Assembly: GCF_000369625.1 (NCBI RefSeq)
Contig: NZ_KB850113.1
Coordinates: 1,185,343-1,249,342 of the forward strand
DNA from: Acinetobacter variabilis
Lineage (GTDB): Bacteria > Pseudomonadota > Gammaproteobacteria > Pseudomonadales > Moraxellaceae
Length of the DNA: 64,000 nucleotides
Direction: 5' to 3'
Shown: in pieces, positions 46,155 through 56,371 of the stretch
Numbering within the stretch: the stretch's first letter is position 1
Layout of the letters: each line of letters begins with the position of its first letter
Notes under the pieces: generated by a model
What the model saw: only the letters and a program-made list of their open reading frames with translations
Told to the model about the DNA's origin: nothing
Databases searched by the model: none
Position numbers and translations under genes: made by a program

Positions 46155-47192
46155 TTATTTATCCTGATGAGATCGAATTAAGCCTTTACAATCAAATAAT
46201 ACCGGTTCAGGTTCGAGCATAATCTTGAATTTGTCCCAGACAGCCTGCTGTACTGCGCCATAGGTTTGACGGACATCCTTCAGAGAAGCATGACCATAGT
46301 TCACCAGAACCAGTGCCTGTTTATGGAACATGCCTACTGGCCCAAGCTGTTTCCCCTTCCAGCCTGCCTGATCAATCAGCCAGCCTGCCGCCATTTTAAC
46401 CTGATCATTGGCCTGCGGATAATGGGGCAAATCAGGAAAATGCACAGCAATTTGGTAAAAAACCTGTTGATTTACGATAGGATTTTTAAAGAAACTTCCC
46501 ACGTTTGGAAATTCTTTAGGATCAGGCAGTTTGCTCTGACGAATCCGGATCACCTGCCGCTGCAAGTTTTCTGCTGTGAGATTATCACCCACCGCTGCTT
46601 TAAGATCACCATAATTCAGTTTCAGATTTACCTGTTTTAGTAATTTAAAAGTAACGTGTGTAATCACATAACGTGTTGGATCATCTTTAAAAATACTATG
46701 ACGATAGGAAAAATGACAGTCTGCGGCAGGAATGGAATCAAATTTTTTCAGCTTACGGTCATAGACCTCTACCGCATGAATAAATTCGCCGACCTCGACA
46801 CCGTATGCCCCAATATTCTGCACTGGAGATGCGCCGACTAGCCCGGGAATCAGGGCCAGATTCTGCAAACCATAGAATTTCTGTTCTGTCGTCCAGAGTA
46901 CGAAGTCATGCCAAACTTGGCCCCCGCCTACCCGCAGACATTGATGCTGCTCATTTCCTTCCAGCATTTCAATGCCCTGAATATCCATATGCAGGACGAG
47001 TGCATCAATCTGTTCCGGCAATAACATATTGCTACCGCCAGAAAGAATTAACACATTCAGTTGTTGCTGCTCAGCAAACTCCAGTGCGGCAATCAGATCA
47101 TCAGTTGATTGGATCTGGCTGTAATAAGCGGCAATCGCTTCAAGATTTAGCGTGTTAAAAGGTTTAAGTTGAACCTGAGTCTGAATCTGCAT
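46155..47192 (-). CDS. murB: UDP-N-acetylenolpyruvoylglucosamine reductase
   Basis: A 345-residue FAD enzyme that reduces UDP-GlcNAc-enolpyruvate to UDP-MurNAc in peptidoglycan synthesis. The FAD-binding [28 protein letters not shown], the proton-donor Ser in GSFFKNPIV and the late Glu in LEPEPVLF are present, consistent with the type I E. coli-like form. It follows the phosphatase gene by 3 nt and precedes the DUF218 gene by 5 nt. Confidence 0.96.
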   Translation of the reverse strand: MQIQTQVQLKPFNTLNLEAIAAYYSQIQSTDDLIAALEFAEQQQLNVLILSGGSNMLLPEQIDALVLHMDIQGIEMLEGNEQHQCLRVGGGQVWHDFVLWTTEQKFYGLQNLALIPGLVGASPVQNIGAYGVEVGEFIHAVEVYDRKLKKFDSIPAADCHFSYRHSIFKDDPTRYVITHVTFKLLKQVNLKLNYGDLKAAVGDNLTAENLQRQVIRIRQSKLPDPKEFPNVGSFFKNPIVNQQVFYQIAVHFPDLPHYPQANDQVKMAAGWLIDQAGWKGKQLGPVGMFHKQALVLVNYGHASLKDVRQTYGAVQQAVWDKFKIMLEPEPVLFDCKGLIRSHQDK

Positions 47193-47195
47193 GAC

Positions 47196-47705
47196 TTAAA
47201 CCTTTTCTGTTTGATGTTGTTTAAAAATTTCTACCCAAGCCCGACTGCTGGACTCACATTGGTTCAGGACACGCTCAAAACCATCTGCCCCGCCATAATA
47301 TGGGTCTGGCAAAGCCTGTTTTGGATAGTGCTGATCATGTTCACTCATTAAAGCAACCTGGGCACGCAGGTGTCCGAATTCTGCCTCTGCCTGATGCTGA
47401 AGCGCGTGAATATCCGCCAGATTTTCCAGATCCATCGCCAGAATCAGATCATAGTCAATAAAATCATGGGTTTTAAGTTGACGTGCACGCAGACCGGAAA
47501 GATCATAACCTCGCTTTAAGGCATGCTGCTGGCTACGCAAATCAGGTGCTTTCCCCGGATGGTAATTACTGGTTCCTGCTGAGTCGACCACAATATCGAG
47601 TTTCTGTTCATCACAATAATGTCTGAGTACCACTTCTGCCGTGGGAGAACGACAAATATTTCCCAAACAAACACATAACACCTTATATGGCGTTCTGGAT
47701 GACAT
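47196..47705 (-). CDS. Low-molecular-weight protein-tyrosine phosphatase
   Basis: A 169-residue phosphatase with the P-loop VCLGNICRSPTA (Cys nucleophile and Arg) near the start and the general-acid Asp in LPDPYYGG. The ATG at 47705 is preferred because GAGG lies 6 nt before it; a TTG two codons upstream lacks that spacing. Stand-alone enzymes of this type often act on small phosphates or phosphoproteins. No tyrosine kinase gene is nearby. It leads the ptp-murB-DUF218-hydrolase string. Confidence 0.93.
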   Translation of the reverse strand: MSSRTPYKVLCVCLGNICRSPTAEVVLRHYCDEQKLDIVVDSAGTSNYHPGKAPDLRSQQHALKRGYDLSGLRARQLKTHDFIDYDLILAMDLENLADIHALQHQAEAEFGHLRAQVALMSEHDQHYPKQALPDPYYGGADGFERVLNQCESSSRAWVEIFKQHQTEKV

Positions 47706-47823
47706 AAACAACCTCAGAGTTAATCATTTTCAAGATACTTATGTTAAGTTATTTAACTGATGAATCCTATATCACCGCCCCATAATAATTTTGTATTTGC
47801 GATAAAAATTAAAGGATAAAGAC

Positions 47824-48981
47824 ATGAATCGATTTCAGTTTCAAACCGTTCCCAACATCATCGCCGGCCTCGGTACGATTCAGGAATTATCCTCTATTCT
47901 CAAACAGGGCCGTTATCAGCGTGTTTTACTGGTCACTGACCCAGGTATGCTACAGCATCAATTACACCTGCCTATTCTGGAAATTATTGAAGATGCGGGA
48001 CTAGATTATGCAATTTATTCCGATGTACAGGTCGATCCACCTGAGCATGTAGTGCTTGAAGCCGCAGATTTTGCCAAACAGGAAAATGTCGATATCGTAA
48101 TTGGCTTTGGTGGTGGCAGCTCTATGGATGTCGCCAAGCTGATTGCAATCTTGAGTCATCCAGCACAGCACCAATCTTTATCCGATTTGTATGGCGTAAA
48201 TCAGGCCACTGGCCCTCGTTTGCCCTTGATTTTAGTTCCTACCACTGCAGGTACAGGATCTGAAGTCACCCCAATTTCAATTGTCACTACCGGTGAAACC
48301 ACAAAAACCGGCATTGTGGCACCGATCCTGTTTGCGGATACTGCCATTCTGGATGCAACATTTACCCAAAATCTGCCACCTTTAATTACTGCTGCGACCG
48401 GCATTGATGCCATGGTTCATGCTATTGAAGCTTATACTTCTAAAATCAAAAAAAATCCTTATTCCGATATGCTGGCCAAGCATGCTTTGAAACTGTTAAA
48501 TGCCAATCTTCAACGTGTGCTGGACGATGGTCAGGATCTGGAAGCACGTCAAAACATGCTGGTTGGCTCGATGTTGGCAGGTCAAGCCTTTGCCAATGCA
48601 CCAGTGGGTGCTGTACATGCGTTGGCTTATCCGCTAGGTGGACATTTCCATATTTCGCATGGACATAGTAATGCACTGGTATTAACTGAAGTGATGAAAT
48701 TTAATACACCGGATGCCAAAGCCCTCTATGCCGAACTGATGTGCTGGTTAGATCCGCAAAGCAAAGGCTGCCATGATGGCCTGACTGACCTGTTTATTGA
48801 TCATTTTAATAACCATCTGGTGAAAAGTGGCTTAACCCTGAAACTCAAACAGTTAGGAATTCCTGAACATATGCTGATGATCATGGCCGAAGATGCCATG
48901 AAACAGGGCCGCCTGTTACAGAACAATCCACGTGAACTTACTCTGGAAGATGCTTACAACATCTATCAGTCGATTTATTAA
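47824..48981 (+). CDS. Iron-containing alcohol dehydrogenase
   Basis: A 385-residue group III alcohol dehydrogenase. The NAD(P)-binding GFGGGSSMDVAK lies near residue 100; metal-binding residues are in the AMVHAIEAYTS segment and AVHALAYPLGGHFHISHGHSNAL, with His ligands. Typical substrates are short-chain alcohols, aldehydes or 4-carbon hydroxyacids; the particular one cannot be read. It is divergent from the phosphatase gene and followed after 55 nt by a thioesterase gene. Confidence 0.9.
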   Translation: MNRFQFQTVPNIIAGLGTIQELSSILKQGRYQRVLLVTDPGMLQHQLHLPILEIIEDAGLDYAIYSDVQVDPPEHVVLEAADFAKQENVDIVIGFGGGSSMDVAKLIAILSHPAQHQSLSDLYGVNQATGPRLPLILVPTTAGTGSEVTPISIVTTGETTKTGIVAPILFADTAILDATFTQNLPPLITAATGIDAMVHAIEAYTSKIKKNPYSDMLAKHALKLLNANLQRVLDDGQDLEARQNMLVGSMLAGQAFANAPVGAVHALAYPLGGHFHISHGHSNALVLTEVMKFNTPDAKALYAELMCWLDPQSKGCHDGLTDLFIDHFNNHLVKSGLTLKLKQLGIPEHMLMIMAEDAMKQGRLLQNNPRELTLEDAYNIYQSIY

Positions 48982-49036
48982 ATTTAGGTTTATTTTTTAA
49001 CTCAGCAGACCTAGTCACTACAAGTTATTTTAAAAT

Positions 49037-49471
49037 ATGAAAGCAGCTCTTAAACAACGTGAACATTATTCATTTTTTCTGCCGATACAGACTCGTTGGG
49101 CAGACAATGATCTGTATGGCCATGTCAATAATGTCACTTATTACAGCTATTTTGATACGGTCGCGAATGCCCTCTTGATTCAGGAAGCCGCATTTGATCC
49201 CAAATATTCTCCAATAATTGGACTGGTGGTCAGCTCGCAATGCCAGTTCAATCAGGAGCTGTCTTATCCGGAAATTATAGAGGTAGGTGTCGCCATAGAA
49301 AAAATGGGTAATAGTTCTCTCAGCTATGATCTGGCAATCTTCAAAATGAACTCTGATACGGCAGCAGCTCAAGGCAGTTTCGTGCATGTGTTTGTCGATC
49401 GCTACACACGAAAAAGCACCCCGATTCCAGCTGAAATGCGGGATGCTTTAGCGCGTTTTGTCTCAGTATAA
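49037..49471 (+). CDS. 4HBT-type acyl-CoA thioesterase
   Basis: A 144-residue hotdog-fold thioesterase. The signature TRWADNDLYGHVNNVTYYSYFD carries the catalytic Asp and the HVNN motif of the 4-hydroxybenzoyl-CoA/YbgC group. It hydrolyses acyl-CoA thioesters of unknown chain. It converges with dnaX with only 7 bp between stop codons and no terminator. Confidence 0.9.
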   Translation: MKAALKQREHYSFFLPIQTRWADNDLYGHVNNVTYYSYFDTVANALLIQEAAFDPKYSPIIGLVVSSQCQFNQELSYPEIIEVGVAIEKMGNSSLSYDLAIFKMNSDTAAAQGSFVHVFVDRYTRKSTPIPAEMRDALARFVSV

Positions 49472-49478
49472 GATTATT

Positions 49479-51566
49479 TTATTTCAGCTGAATATTGTGC
49501 AATTCACCATCAAACTGTTCTAGCAAGTCACGTACAGCCGGTTCAGCCTGCAACAGCTCTTCTGCACGTTTAAAAGCACGTACTTTACGTTCTTGCTGCA
49601 TGGTATATGGCGTTAACTGCTCTACATCTTCAAACTTCACCTGGAAAATGGTCTGCGGCCATTGTTCCCGCAAAGCTGCTTCCAGATGATGTTGTAGCTG
49701 CGACAAAAGCGGCTGATAACGCTCTGGAATATGAAATACCGATGCTGCATTAATCTGGCCGGTCATGATGCCATACTGAGCCAGTTCCTGAACTGCTGGA
49801 GATAACTGGCTGTTACGAAACCAGAATTCCCATTTTTCTACCGTCCATTCACCTTGCATATTCTGTACCGGAATTTGCAGAATATCCTGAGGCATCAGAT
49901 TACGGTCTGTAGAAATATTTGTATTTGCGATTTGAGTTGATGCAGCCTCTGTCTGAGTAGAAATTTCTGGCCGGCTTTCATCTGCTTTATGAATCACTTG
50001 TTCTGATCCAGGAGTCGAGGCATCCAGATTAAACTCCGGTTCTTGTTCTACTAGTGCAGCAGTATCATTTTCAGGAATGAATTCTTCTAAGAGGAAATCA
50101 TCACTGCTGGCTTCAGGGCTGGATGGAACAGGTTCTGCAGGAACATCGTCAAAACCAAACAGACCATCTTCCAGGTTTGGATCAAATACAATTTGTTCAG
50201 ACTCAGATTGTTCTACTCTAGTTGATTCAGCTTGTATAACTTGAGGCTCAGAATTGGTTTCTGGCTCGTCTTCATCCAGAAAGTCATCCGAAGATAGTTC
50301 AGACTGTGCAGTGACTGGATTATCATCCTGATCGTCTTCATAGTCATCATCTAAGGAAAAATCTTCTACAGCTTGAGCAACCGGAGCACTTTCCTGCTGC
50401 GTTATCTGATTTTGTTGTGAAGCTGAAGCAGCAGGTACAGCTTGTTGTATCTGAGCTGTATTAGTTGGAATTTCATTGGGCTGTAGCGGACGGAAGGCTA
50501 GCAAACGCAGCACCGTCATCTCAAAGCCTTGCTCCTGCGTAACCGCAAGCTGTAGGTCAGCCCGGCCTTTACAGGCAATCTGATAATACAGCTGCAAATC
50601 TTGTGCTGAAATTAAAGCCGATAACTGCATGATCTTTTGATTGATCTCGGCACTGTATTTCAGGCTTAAATCTGGCAGATATTGTAATAAAGCCAGTTCA
50701 TGCAAGGTAGAAATCAGCTGATCTAAAACCAGTGATACATCCAGCGCCTGCTGACGGAACTGCAATAACAATTCGCTGACACGTGCTTTCTGGTTTTGAT
50801 GAATCGCCAGAATCAGATCATAAATAATTGTTCGGTCGATCAAGCCCAGCATGTCTTTGACATCCTGATGCTGGATCGCCCCCTGACCATAGGCAATCGC
50901 CTGATCGGTTAAGGATAAGGCATCACGAAGCGAGCCCTGAGCAGATTCAGCAATCTGCCAGATCGCATCCTGATCAGCCTGAATGCTTTCTTTCGTCAGG
51001 ATATTGCCCAGATGTTCGGTAATTTCATCAACAGCCAATGGACGCAAAGTAAATTGCAGGCAGCGAGAAATAACGGTAATCGGCAGCTTTTGTGGATCTG
51101 TGGTAGCGAACAGGAATTTGACATGCTCCGGTGGTTCTTCCAGTGTCTTTAATAGAGCATTGAAAGAATGCGTGGACAGCATATGTACTTCATCGATCAG
51201 ATAAACCTTGAAACGACCCTGAGTTGGCGCATAAGGGACATTGTCCAGCAGCTCACGGGTATCTTCGACTTTGGTACGTGATGCCGCATCGATCTCGATC
51301 AGGTCAATAAAACGGCCTTCATTGACGGCGGTACAGGTCGGACATACCTCACAAGGAGTTGATGTAATACCGGTTTCACAGTTCAAGCACTTCGCCAAAA
51401 TACGTGCAATCGTGGTTTTACCAACACCACGCGTTCCCGTAAACAAATAGGCATGGTGCAAACGGCCACGCTCCAGTGCACTAGTTAAAGCACGTGAAAC
51501 ATGGTTTTGACCGACCAATTCGTTGAAATTGCGGGGACGGTATTTTCGCGCAAGTACTTGATACAT
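49479..51566 (-). CDS. dnaX: DNA polymerase III subunit tau/gamma
   Basis: The 695-residue clamp-loader ATPase and polymerase organiser. Walker A GTRGVGKTTIA lies near residue 44, the zinc cysteines at about 63-78 (CLNCETG, CEVCPTC), DEVH in YLIDEVHMLS, and the sensor-1 region TTDPQKLPIT. Residues about 370-560 are a disordered Asp/Glu/Ser/Gln-rich linker before the tau C-terminal domain that would bind DnaB and the polymerase. No A-AAA-AAG slippery site was seen, so a frameshifted gamma form is not evident. The ATG has AGGAG 6 nt before it. Confidence 0.96.
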   Translation of the reverse strand: MYQVLARKYRPRNFNELVGQNHVSRALTSALERGRLHHAYLFTGTRGVGKTTIARILAKCLNCETGITSTPCEVCPTCTAVNEGRFIDLIEIDAASRTKVEDTRELLDNVPYAPTQGRFKVYLIDEVHMLSTHSFNALLKTLEEPPEHVKFLFATTDPQKLPITVISRCLQFTLRPLAVDEITEHLGNILTKESIQADQDAIWQIAESAQGSLRDALSLTDQAIAYGQGAIQHQDVKDMLGLIDRTIIYDLILAIHQNQKARVSELLLQFRQQALDVSLVLDQLISTLHELALLQYLPDLSLKYSAEINQKIMQLSALISAQDLQLYYQIACKGRADLQLAVTQEQGFEMTVLRLLAFRPLQPNEIPTNTAQIQQAVPAASASQQNQITQQESAPVAQAVEDFSLDDDYEDDQDDNPVTAQSELSSDDFLDEDEPETNSEPQVIQAESTRVEQSESEQIVFDPNLEDGLFGFDDVPAEPVPSSPEASSDDFLLEEFIPENDTAALVEQEPEFNLDASTPGSEQVIHKADESRPEISTQTEAASTQIANTNISTDRNLMPQDILQIPVQNMQGEWTVEKWEFWFRNSQLSPAVQELAQYGIMTGQINAASVFHIPERYQPLLSQLQHHLEAALREQWPQTIFQVKFEDVEQLTPYTMQQERKVRAFKRAEELLQAEPAVRDLLEQFDGELHNIQLK

Positions 51567-51841
51567 GTATGCTCCTTTTTACAGGTCTAAGCATACTGTT
51601 TTTTTATAAAATAGTGAATGAATTAATCAGTTATGATCTGGAGAGATAGGCCTATCAAACTGATTTAAATCAACTATCTCGAAGCTGTTTGCTCCATTTT
51701 TATGCCTGAGTGAAATATCAGAATAGTTTTTGTATATTTGAAAGATAAAATATCTATTGATCTTCCATCTATTTGAGTAGATGAATACAATCTTAAAAAT
51801 AAAAATTTCTGATCGAAGGTAAAGAATTGAGTTGAATCTGC

Positions 51842-52285
51842 TTAAGCGAATCGCCCTAAAATAAAATCACTCTGCATCTGGTAACGTTTACCGCTTTTGT
51901 CTTCACGGATTTCCAGCACATGCTCTTCCAGATCAACATACAGTAAATTACGAGTTGCTACATTCACCAGCTCAATTTTCTGATAAGAATCATCCTGAAA
52001 ACGAATTGGACCACTAAAGGTTTCCACCCCATTATGACCACTCAGGCTTTCACGCTGCAAAGTATAAGTCTGATCTTCATACAGAGTTAGCATGACAGCC
52101 ATACCTGGGCAATCATCACAACGCGACAAGCAGCCCATACAAGGAGTTGTACCCTGATACTCTCCCGCCCATGCTGGAATCTGCGCCTTGGCTTCAACAA
52201 TAGTATTTTTAGCTGACTGGGATTGATCCTGACAACCGAATAAAGCACCGGTTGCCACTAAGGGAATCAGTATTACTTTTTTCAT
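51842..52285 (-). CDS. NlpE-like lipoprotein
   Basis: A 147-residue exported lipoprotein. The start at 52285 gives a proper signal (MKKVILIPLVATGALFGC) with lipobox LFGC at 15-18; an upstream in-frame start at 52318 adds 11 non-signal residues. The mature part has the NlpE_N beta-barrel pattern with closely spaced cysteines (TPCMGCLSRCDDCPGM), then YTLQRESLSG. NlpE proteins sense surface contact and envelope or copper stress, working through Cpx in enterics. No Cpx genes are seen here. Confidence 0.82.
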   Translation of the reverse strand: MKKVILIPLVATGALFGCQDQSQSAKNTIVEAKAQIPAWAGEYQGTTPCMGCLSRCDDCPGMAVMLTLYEDQTYTLQRESLSGHNGVETFSGPIRFQDDSYQKIELVNVATRNLLYVDLEEHVLEIREDKSGKRYQMQSDFILGRFA

Positions 52286-52368
52286 GATTTCATTTCGCAG
52301 CGCTGGAATTTGCCACAAAATAGCATATTTTAAATGACTGACTAAACTCCCAAATCAAGGATATTCAG

Positions 52369-53631
52369 TTAGCGCCAGCCTTTTCTTCCTGTCAATACCG
52401 CATCAGCACAGCGCAAAGTTTCCTGCGTCAGCCCCCAAAGACGGTAATCTCCAGTTAATGAACCTGTGGGGAAGTTATGGGTATAGGCAAAACTTAAACT
52501 GCGTTCCGGATCGCACCAGGCACCAGAACCGTTAAAGCCCATATGACCGAAACCTGTAGAGGCTTTACCCAAGGTCAAAATACGGTGATAACCCAGACGC
52601 CAGTGCATGGGTACAGGCATCACCCGATCACGATGGGTATATTGCACCTGGTTTAGTCGCTGCAATACTGGAGGTGAAATCAACTGCTGGCCTTGCCAGG
52701 CACCGTGATTGGCCAACATCACATAGATTTTTGCCAGACTCTCTGCAGTAAAGACGCCATTAGCCGAAGGAATAATTGCCTGTAAACCTTCATCACTAAA
52801 GAAGTTAAAATTCTTCATGCCTTTAGGAATCATGCCATCTTGAAAATCTTGTGGACTCTGACCACTCCAGATCAGGGCGCGCTCTATTAAACCGGGTTTG
52901 CGTGCGGCTACTTTTTTGCCTTTAGAAGATTGAGATGCAGACTTTGCTTTAAAGATCGGTCGTGCAACTCGAGGCAGTTCATCCAGCGGCACACTAAAAT
53001 AGGCACCATTTAATTGCAGAGGCTGAACCAGATATTCCTGCATTAATTGGTTTAATGATTTACCGGTTGCCTTTTCCAATACTCCACCCACTTGCCATCC
53101 AAAAGTCAAAGGTTGATAAGCGGCATCTGTCGTGGTCTGAAAACGTGGTTCAGCTGCCGCGATCCGCTCCAGCATGTGTGACCAGTCAGCCATTTCAGTG
53201 GCATCATCAATGATATTACGGATATCAAACAAGCCACTTTGATGGCTCAGCATATGTGCCAAAGTAATCGACCGTTTACCTTTCTGGGCAAATTCAGGCC
53301 AGTATTCTGCAACTGATCTGTCATAGTCCAGATAACCTTTACTGACCAGAATATGCGCTAGGGTTGCTAGTACACCTTTGCCAGTGGAATAGCATAGTGA
53401 CATGGTATCGGGCTGCCAGTTTTCTGTGGCAGACTTCTTTCCGGTATAAATATCGACAACTTTTTGTCGCTGAAAATATACGACAAGTGCTGCACCACCC
53501 TGTTCAGTACGTGCATCCTGTAGGCGGCTAAACTGACGAGCAAGGTCGCGAAAACGCGCATCTACATTGCCCTGATAATTATGCTGATCAGCAAACAGAT
53601 AATCTTTAATTGGCTGCATCATTCTATCCAT
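52369..53631 (-). CDS. Serine beta-lactamase-like hydrolase / esterase (EstB type)
   Basis: A 420-residue class C beta-lactamase-fold protein. The nucleophile motif is SxxK at Ser82-Lys85 (YSTGKG), with a Tyr-containing YQPLTFGW and late HMGFNGSG in place of KTG. This pattern fits family VIII esterases rather than true antibiotic-hydrolysing enzymes. There is no obvious signal peptide, so it is probably cytoplasmic. A terminator separates it from the MaoC gene upstream. Confidence 0.85.
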   Translation of the reverse strand: MDRMMQPIKDYLFADQHNYQGNVDARFRDLARQFSRLQDARTEQGGAALVVYFQRQKVVDIYTGKKSATENWQPDTMSLCYSTGKGVLATLAHILVSKGYLDYDRSVAEYWPEFAQKGKRSITLAHMLSHQSGLFDIRNIIDDATEMADWSHMLERIAAAEPRFQTTTDAAYQPLTFGWQVGGVLEKATGKSLNQLMQEYLVQPLQLNGAYFSVPLDELPRVARPIFKAKSASQSSKGKKVAARKPGLIERALIWSGQSPQDFQDGMIPKGMKNFNFFSDEGLQAIIPSANGVFTAESLAKIYVMLANHGAWQGQQLISPPVLQRLNQVQYTHRDRVMPVPMHWRLGYHRILTLGKASTGFGHMGFNGSGAWCDPERSLSFAYTHNFPTGSLTGDYRLWGLTQETLRCADAVLTGRKGWR

Positions 53632-53653
53632 AGAATTTTGATCCCTTAAAATG

Positions 53654-53681
53654 AAAAAGCCTAAATCGAGTTTAGGCTTTT
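53654..53681 (-). terminator. Terminator between MaoC and esterase genes
   Basis: AAAAGCCTAAA and TTTAGGCTTTT form a perfect 11-bp stem around TCGAG immediately after the MaoC-family gene on the minus strand. Confidence 0.85.
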
Positions 53682-53690
53682 AATTCAGAT

Positions 53691-54545
53691 TTAAATTGCT
53701 TTTACATGGCCGGTCACATGCGGCTTCTGGTTCTTGCTGTTTCGGATCAGGAAATCTGTATCATTCGCTGCTTGAGCAGTCAGGAACTCAACTTTAGAGG
53801 GTAAATACATCGGCAACTTGAACCAGACATCGGCTTCATAGGCATCCGGCAAGGATAGATTAGCCAGTGCTTTGGCTTTGCTCCACATACCATGTGCAAT
53901 CGCCTGTTTAAAACCAAAAGCCTTCGCTGTAACAGCATGAATATGAATCAGGTTAAAATCCCCTGAGGTCATGGCATAACGGCGGCCGGTATTTTCTGAA
54001 ATTTTCCATTCAGTATTCAGCTTATAGTCCGGCGCTTTACTTTCTGCCGATTTTGCAGCAGCTTTAGCATCAGTCTTTTGACGTGAAAGATAAGTCGTTA
54101 ATGCCTCAACGACGACTTCATTGCCTACTTTGACTGTGGTAATAAAATCAAACTGAACTCCTTTGTCATGTGGATGTAATTCACCAAACTTGCATGACAA
54201 GGTTAAAGTCTCATTTACACCGACTTTACGGTATTGCTTGACCTGATTACGGATATGTACCAGTCCTAAAATCGGGAACGGAAATGCTTCCGAGGTCATC
54301 ATGTGCATTTGCAGGCTTTGAGACAGCACGGTCAAATAAATAGCTGGAATATAACCATTATTTTTAAAGCCACATACTTCATTATAAGCTTTTAAATGTT
54401 TCTGATCGACCTTGAATGAATCCACCACATATTCAACTTGCGGTAGAACTTTTTCAGCTTTCGGCTTTTTAAAAATCAAGCCTTGAATCACTTTTGGATA
54501 GGCTAAATAAGGTTTTGGAAGTTGACTAAAATGGCGCGTATTCAT
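53691..54545 (-). CDS. MaoC-like (R)-specific enoyl hydratase
   Basis: A 284-residue double-hotdog protein of the MaoC/hydratase-2 type. The C-terminal hotdog contains the hydratase motif region GDFNLIHIHAVTAKAFGFKQ and IAHGMWSKA. The N-terminal part is degenerate. Such enzymes interconvert trans-2-enoyl-CoA and (R)-3-hydroxyacyl-CoA. Neighbouring high-molecular-weight FabG and thiolase genes suggest one acyl-CoA cycle. Confidence 0.85.
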   Translation of the reverse strand: MNTRHFSQLPKPYLAYPKVIQGLIFKKPKAEKVLPQVEYVVDSFKVDQKHLKAYNEVCGFKNNGYIPAIYLTVLSQSLQMHMMTSEAFPFPILGLVHIRNQVKQYRKVGVNETLTLSCKFGELHPHDKGVQFDFITTVKVGNEVVVEALTTYLSRQKTDAKAAAKSAESKAPDYKLNTEWKISENTGRRYAMTSGDFNLIHIHAVTAKAFGFKQAIAHGMWSKAKALANLSLPDAYEADVWFKLPMYLPSKVEFLTAQAANDTDFLIRNSKNQKPHVTGHVKAI

Positions 54546-54667
54546 ACTGAACCTTTGGAAATATTATCTTTATAAAGTGACCTCTCCTGAGCATACTTCA
54601 ATCATTGTATGAAAGTGAAGCACTAGAGAGGTTTTGAGAGTTCTTGGAATTTTCTCTTTAGAATTTT

Positions 54668-54737
54668 AATCCCCCTGAACCCCCTTTATCAAAGGGGGAC
54701 TTCTCCTCTCTTTTATAAAGAGAGATCGGGAGGGATC
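54668..54737. repeat. Double-hairpin intergenic repeat, copy B
   Basis: This 70-bp element has ends AATCCCCCTGAA and TCGGGAGGGATC and two hairpins: CCCCCTTT/AAAGGGGG at 54680-54698 and CTCTCTTT/AAAGAGAG at 54706-54724. It lies just past the stop of the FabG-like gene (minus strand), exactly as copy A lies past the ABC1 kinase gene. Stem bases differ from copy A but pairing is preserved. Confidence 0.8.
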
Positions 54738-54739
54738 TA

Positions 54740-56131
54740 TTAAGCCCCTAACAGGCTTTGACCACAGACACGAACCACGTTGCCATTTAAACCTGTTGAA
54801 GTCGTAGAAGCAAACATGGCAATTGTTTCTGCAACATCTACAGGTAGACCACCTTGGCTCATTGAGTTCATACGGCGGCCTGCTTCACGGATTGCAAATG
54901 GAATCGCAGCCGTCATTTGTGTTTCGATAAAGCCCGGTGCAACAGCATTAATCGTTATACCATTTTTTAAGGTTGGTGCTGTGAATTTTACCACACCAAT
55001 CACACCCGCTTTAGACGCTGCATAGTTGGTTTGACCCAGGTTACCTGCAATGCCTGAAATTGAGGATACACAGATAATACGGCCATTAGCATTTAGACCA
55101 TCGTTGGAGATTAAATAGTCATTTACACGTTCAATGGCAGACAGGTTGATGTTAATCACCAGATCCCATAGCTCAGGTTTCATATTAGCCAAAGTCTTGT
55201 CACGGGTAATACCAGCATTATGCACAATAATGTCCAGACCACCCTGCTCAGCTGCTGCTGCTTTGATTTTTTCGCCTGCATCTGCAGCAGTAATATCGAT
55301 GGCTAAAGTTGAACCCCCAATTTCACCAGCTACACGGTCAAGGTCCGCTTGCTGCTGTGGAACATCCAGACAGATGACATGTGCGCCATCACGTGCCAAT
55401 ACATGAGCAATCGCTTCACCAATACCACGGCTCGCACCAGTCACTACAGCGGTTTTTCCTGCTAATGGTTTAGTCCAGTCCACATCCACTTTTTCAGCAG
55501 GTGAAACACGGATCACCTGACCAGAAACATAGGCAGAACGTGGAGAAACTGCAAAACGTAAAGCAGACTCAAGATTTGCTTCAGCACCGGCATCTACATA
55601 GATCAGGTTCGCTGCAATACCCTTTTTAAACTCTTTACCCACAGATTTTACAAAACCTTCCAGTGCGCGTTGAGCAATTGACTGACTGACTGATTTAGCA
55701 GTTTCAGGCGTAGTCCCCACAATCACGATACGGCCAGAACTTTGAATTTGACGTGCAATCGGGTTAAAGAAATCATAAAGTGATTTTAATTGTTCTGAAT
55801 TTTCGATTCCTGAAGCATCAAAAATGACAACTTTGAATTTTGATTCTTTATCGCCCGGATTAAACGCACCCAGATTCAGTCCAGCTGATGCAGCAGCCTG
55901 TTGCAGTTCAGCATTGTTACCTGCATAGCTATTAGCATGAATATTTGCCAGAACCTGAGCAATAGCACCGGTCAATGTACTTGCCGGTGCTGCTCCAAAC
56001 AATACCGCGCCTTTAACTACAGGTGTAGCAGACTCAAAACGGTCTAAAGAAGTTGGGGATGGCAGACCCAAATTTTTAATGACAAATTTACCAATAGGAG
56101 ATTTTGCGAAAGTTTGGTACTGATCAGTCAT
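54740..56131 (-). CDS. High-molecular-weight 3-oxoacyl reductase (FabG4-like)
   Basis: A 463-residue SDR fusion. Residues 1-210 form a degenerate Rossmann-like domain without a nucleotide motif; residues about 225-463 are an active-looking FabG domain with TGASRGIGEAIA, HNAGITRD, and the Ser-Tyr-Lys triad (CVSSISG, TNYAASK). This arrangement matches the HMwFabG/FabG4 class that reduces 3-oxoacyl-CoA with NADH. It is upstream of the MaoC gene in the same direction, across repeat B, and divergent from a thiolase gene. Confidence 0.9.
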   Translation of the reverse strand: MTDQYQTFAKSPIGKFVIKNLGLPSPTSLDRFESATPVVKGAVLFGAAPASTLTGAIAQVLANIHANSYAGNNAELQQAAASAGLNLGAFNPGDKESKFKVVIFDASGIENSEQLKSLYDFFNPIARQIQSSGRIVIVGTTPETAKSVSQSIAQRALEGFVKSVGKEFKKGIAANLIYVDAGAEANLESALRFAVSPRSAYVSGQVIRVSPAEKVDVDWTKPLAGKTAVVTGASRGIGEAIAHVLARDGAHVICLDVPQQQADLDRVAGEIGGSTLAIDITAADAGEKIKAAAAEQGGLDIIVHNAGITRDKTLANMKPELWDLVININLSAIERVNDYLISNDGLNANGRIICVSSISGIAGNLGQTNYAASKAGVIGVVKFTAPTLKNGITINAVAPGFIETQMTAAIPFAIREAGRRMNSMSQGGLPVDVAETIAMFASTTSTGLNGNVVRVCGQSLLGA

Positions 56132-56371
56132 GTTTATTATCTCTCATACAAATTAATTTTTGGTTGATCTAAAGTTATCCTTAAACTTCAGTATGATGCC
56201 AGACACTTATATTTCAATAGATCTACCAGATTCCGCCCAATCATACTTGAGATAACAGGCAGATGACTTGACCTAAGCGCAGTCTGTAATGTCATTGTAG
56301 TCAATACAGCCTATCTTCTTCTATGCTAATGTAACCACCAAGAAGACGATCTATTTGCCTGGTAAAGCCTT

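Noticed and set aside
46266..46640. 124-codon frame antisense to murB
   Set aside because: It overlaps intact murB, whose motifs account for the sequence, and has no family resemblance.
49479..51566. Programmed frameshift in dnaX giving a gamma subunit
   Set aside because: No A-AAA-AAG slippery heptamer followed by a hairpin was found in the reading frame.
52369..53631. Beta-lactamase antibiotic resistance gene
   Set aside because: The SxxK motif is present but the KTG box is replaced and no signal peptide is seen, which fits family VIII esterases better.
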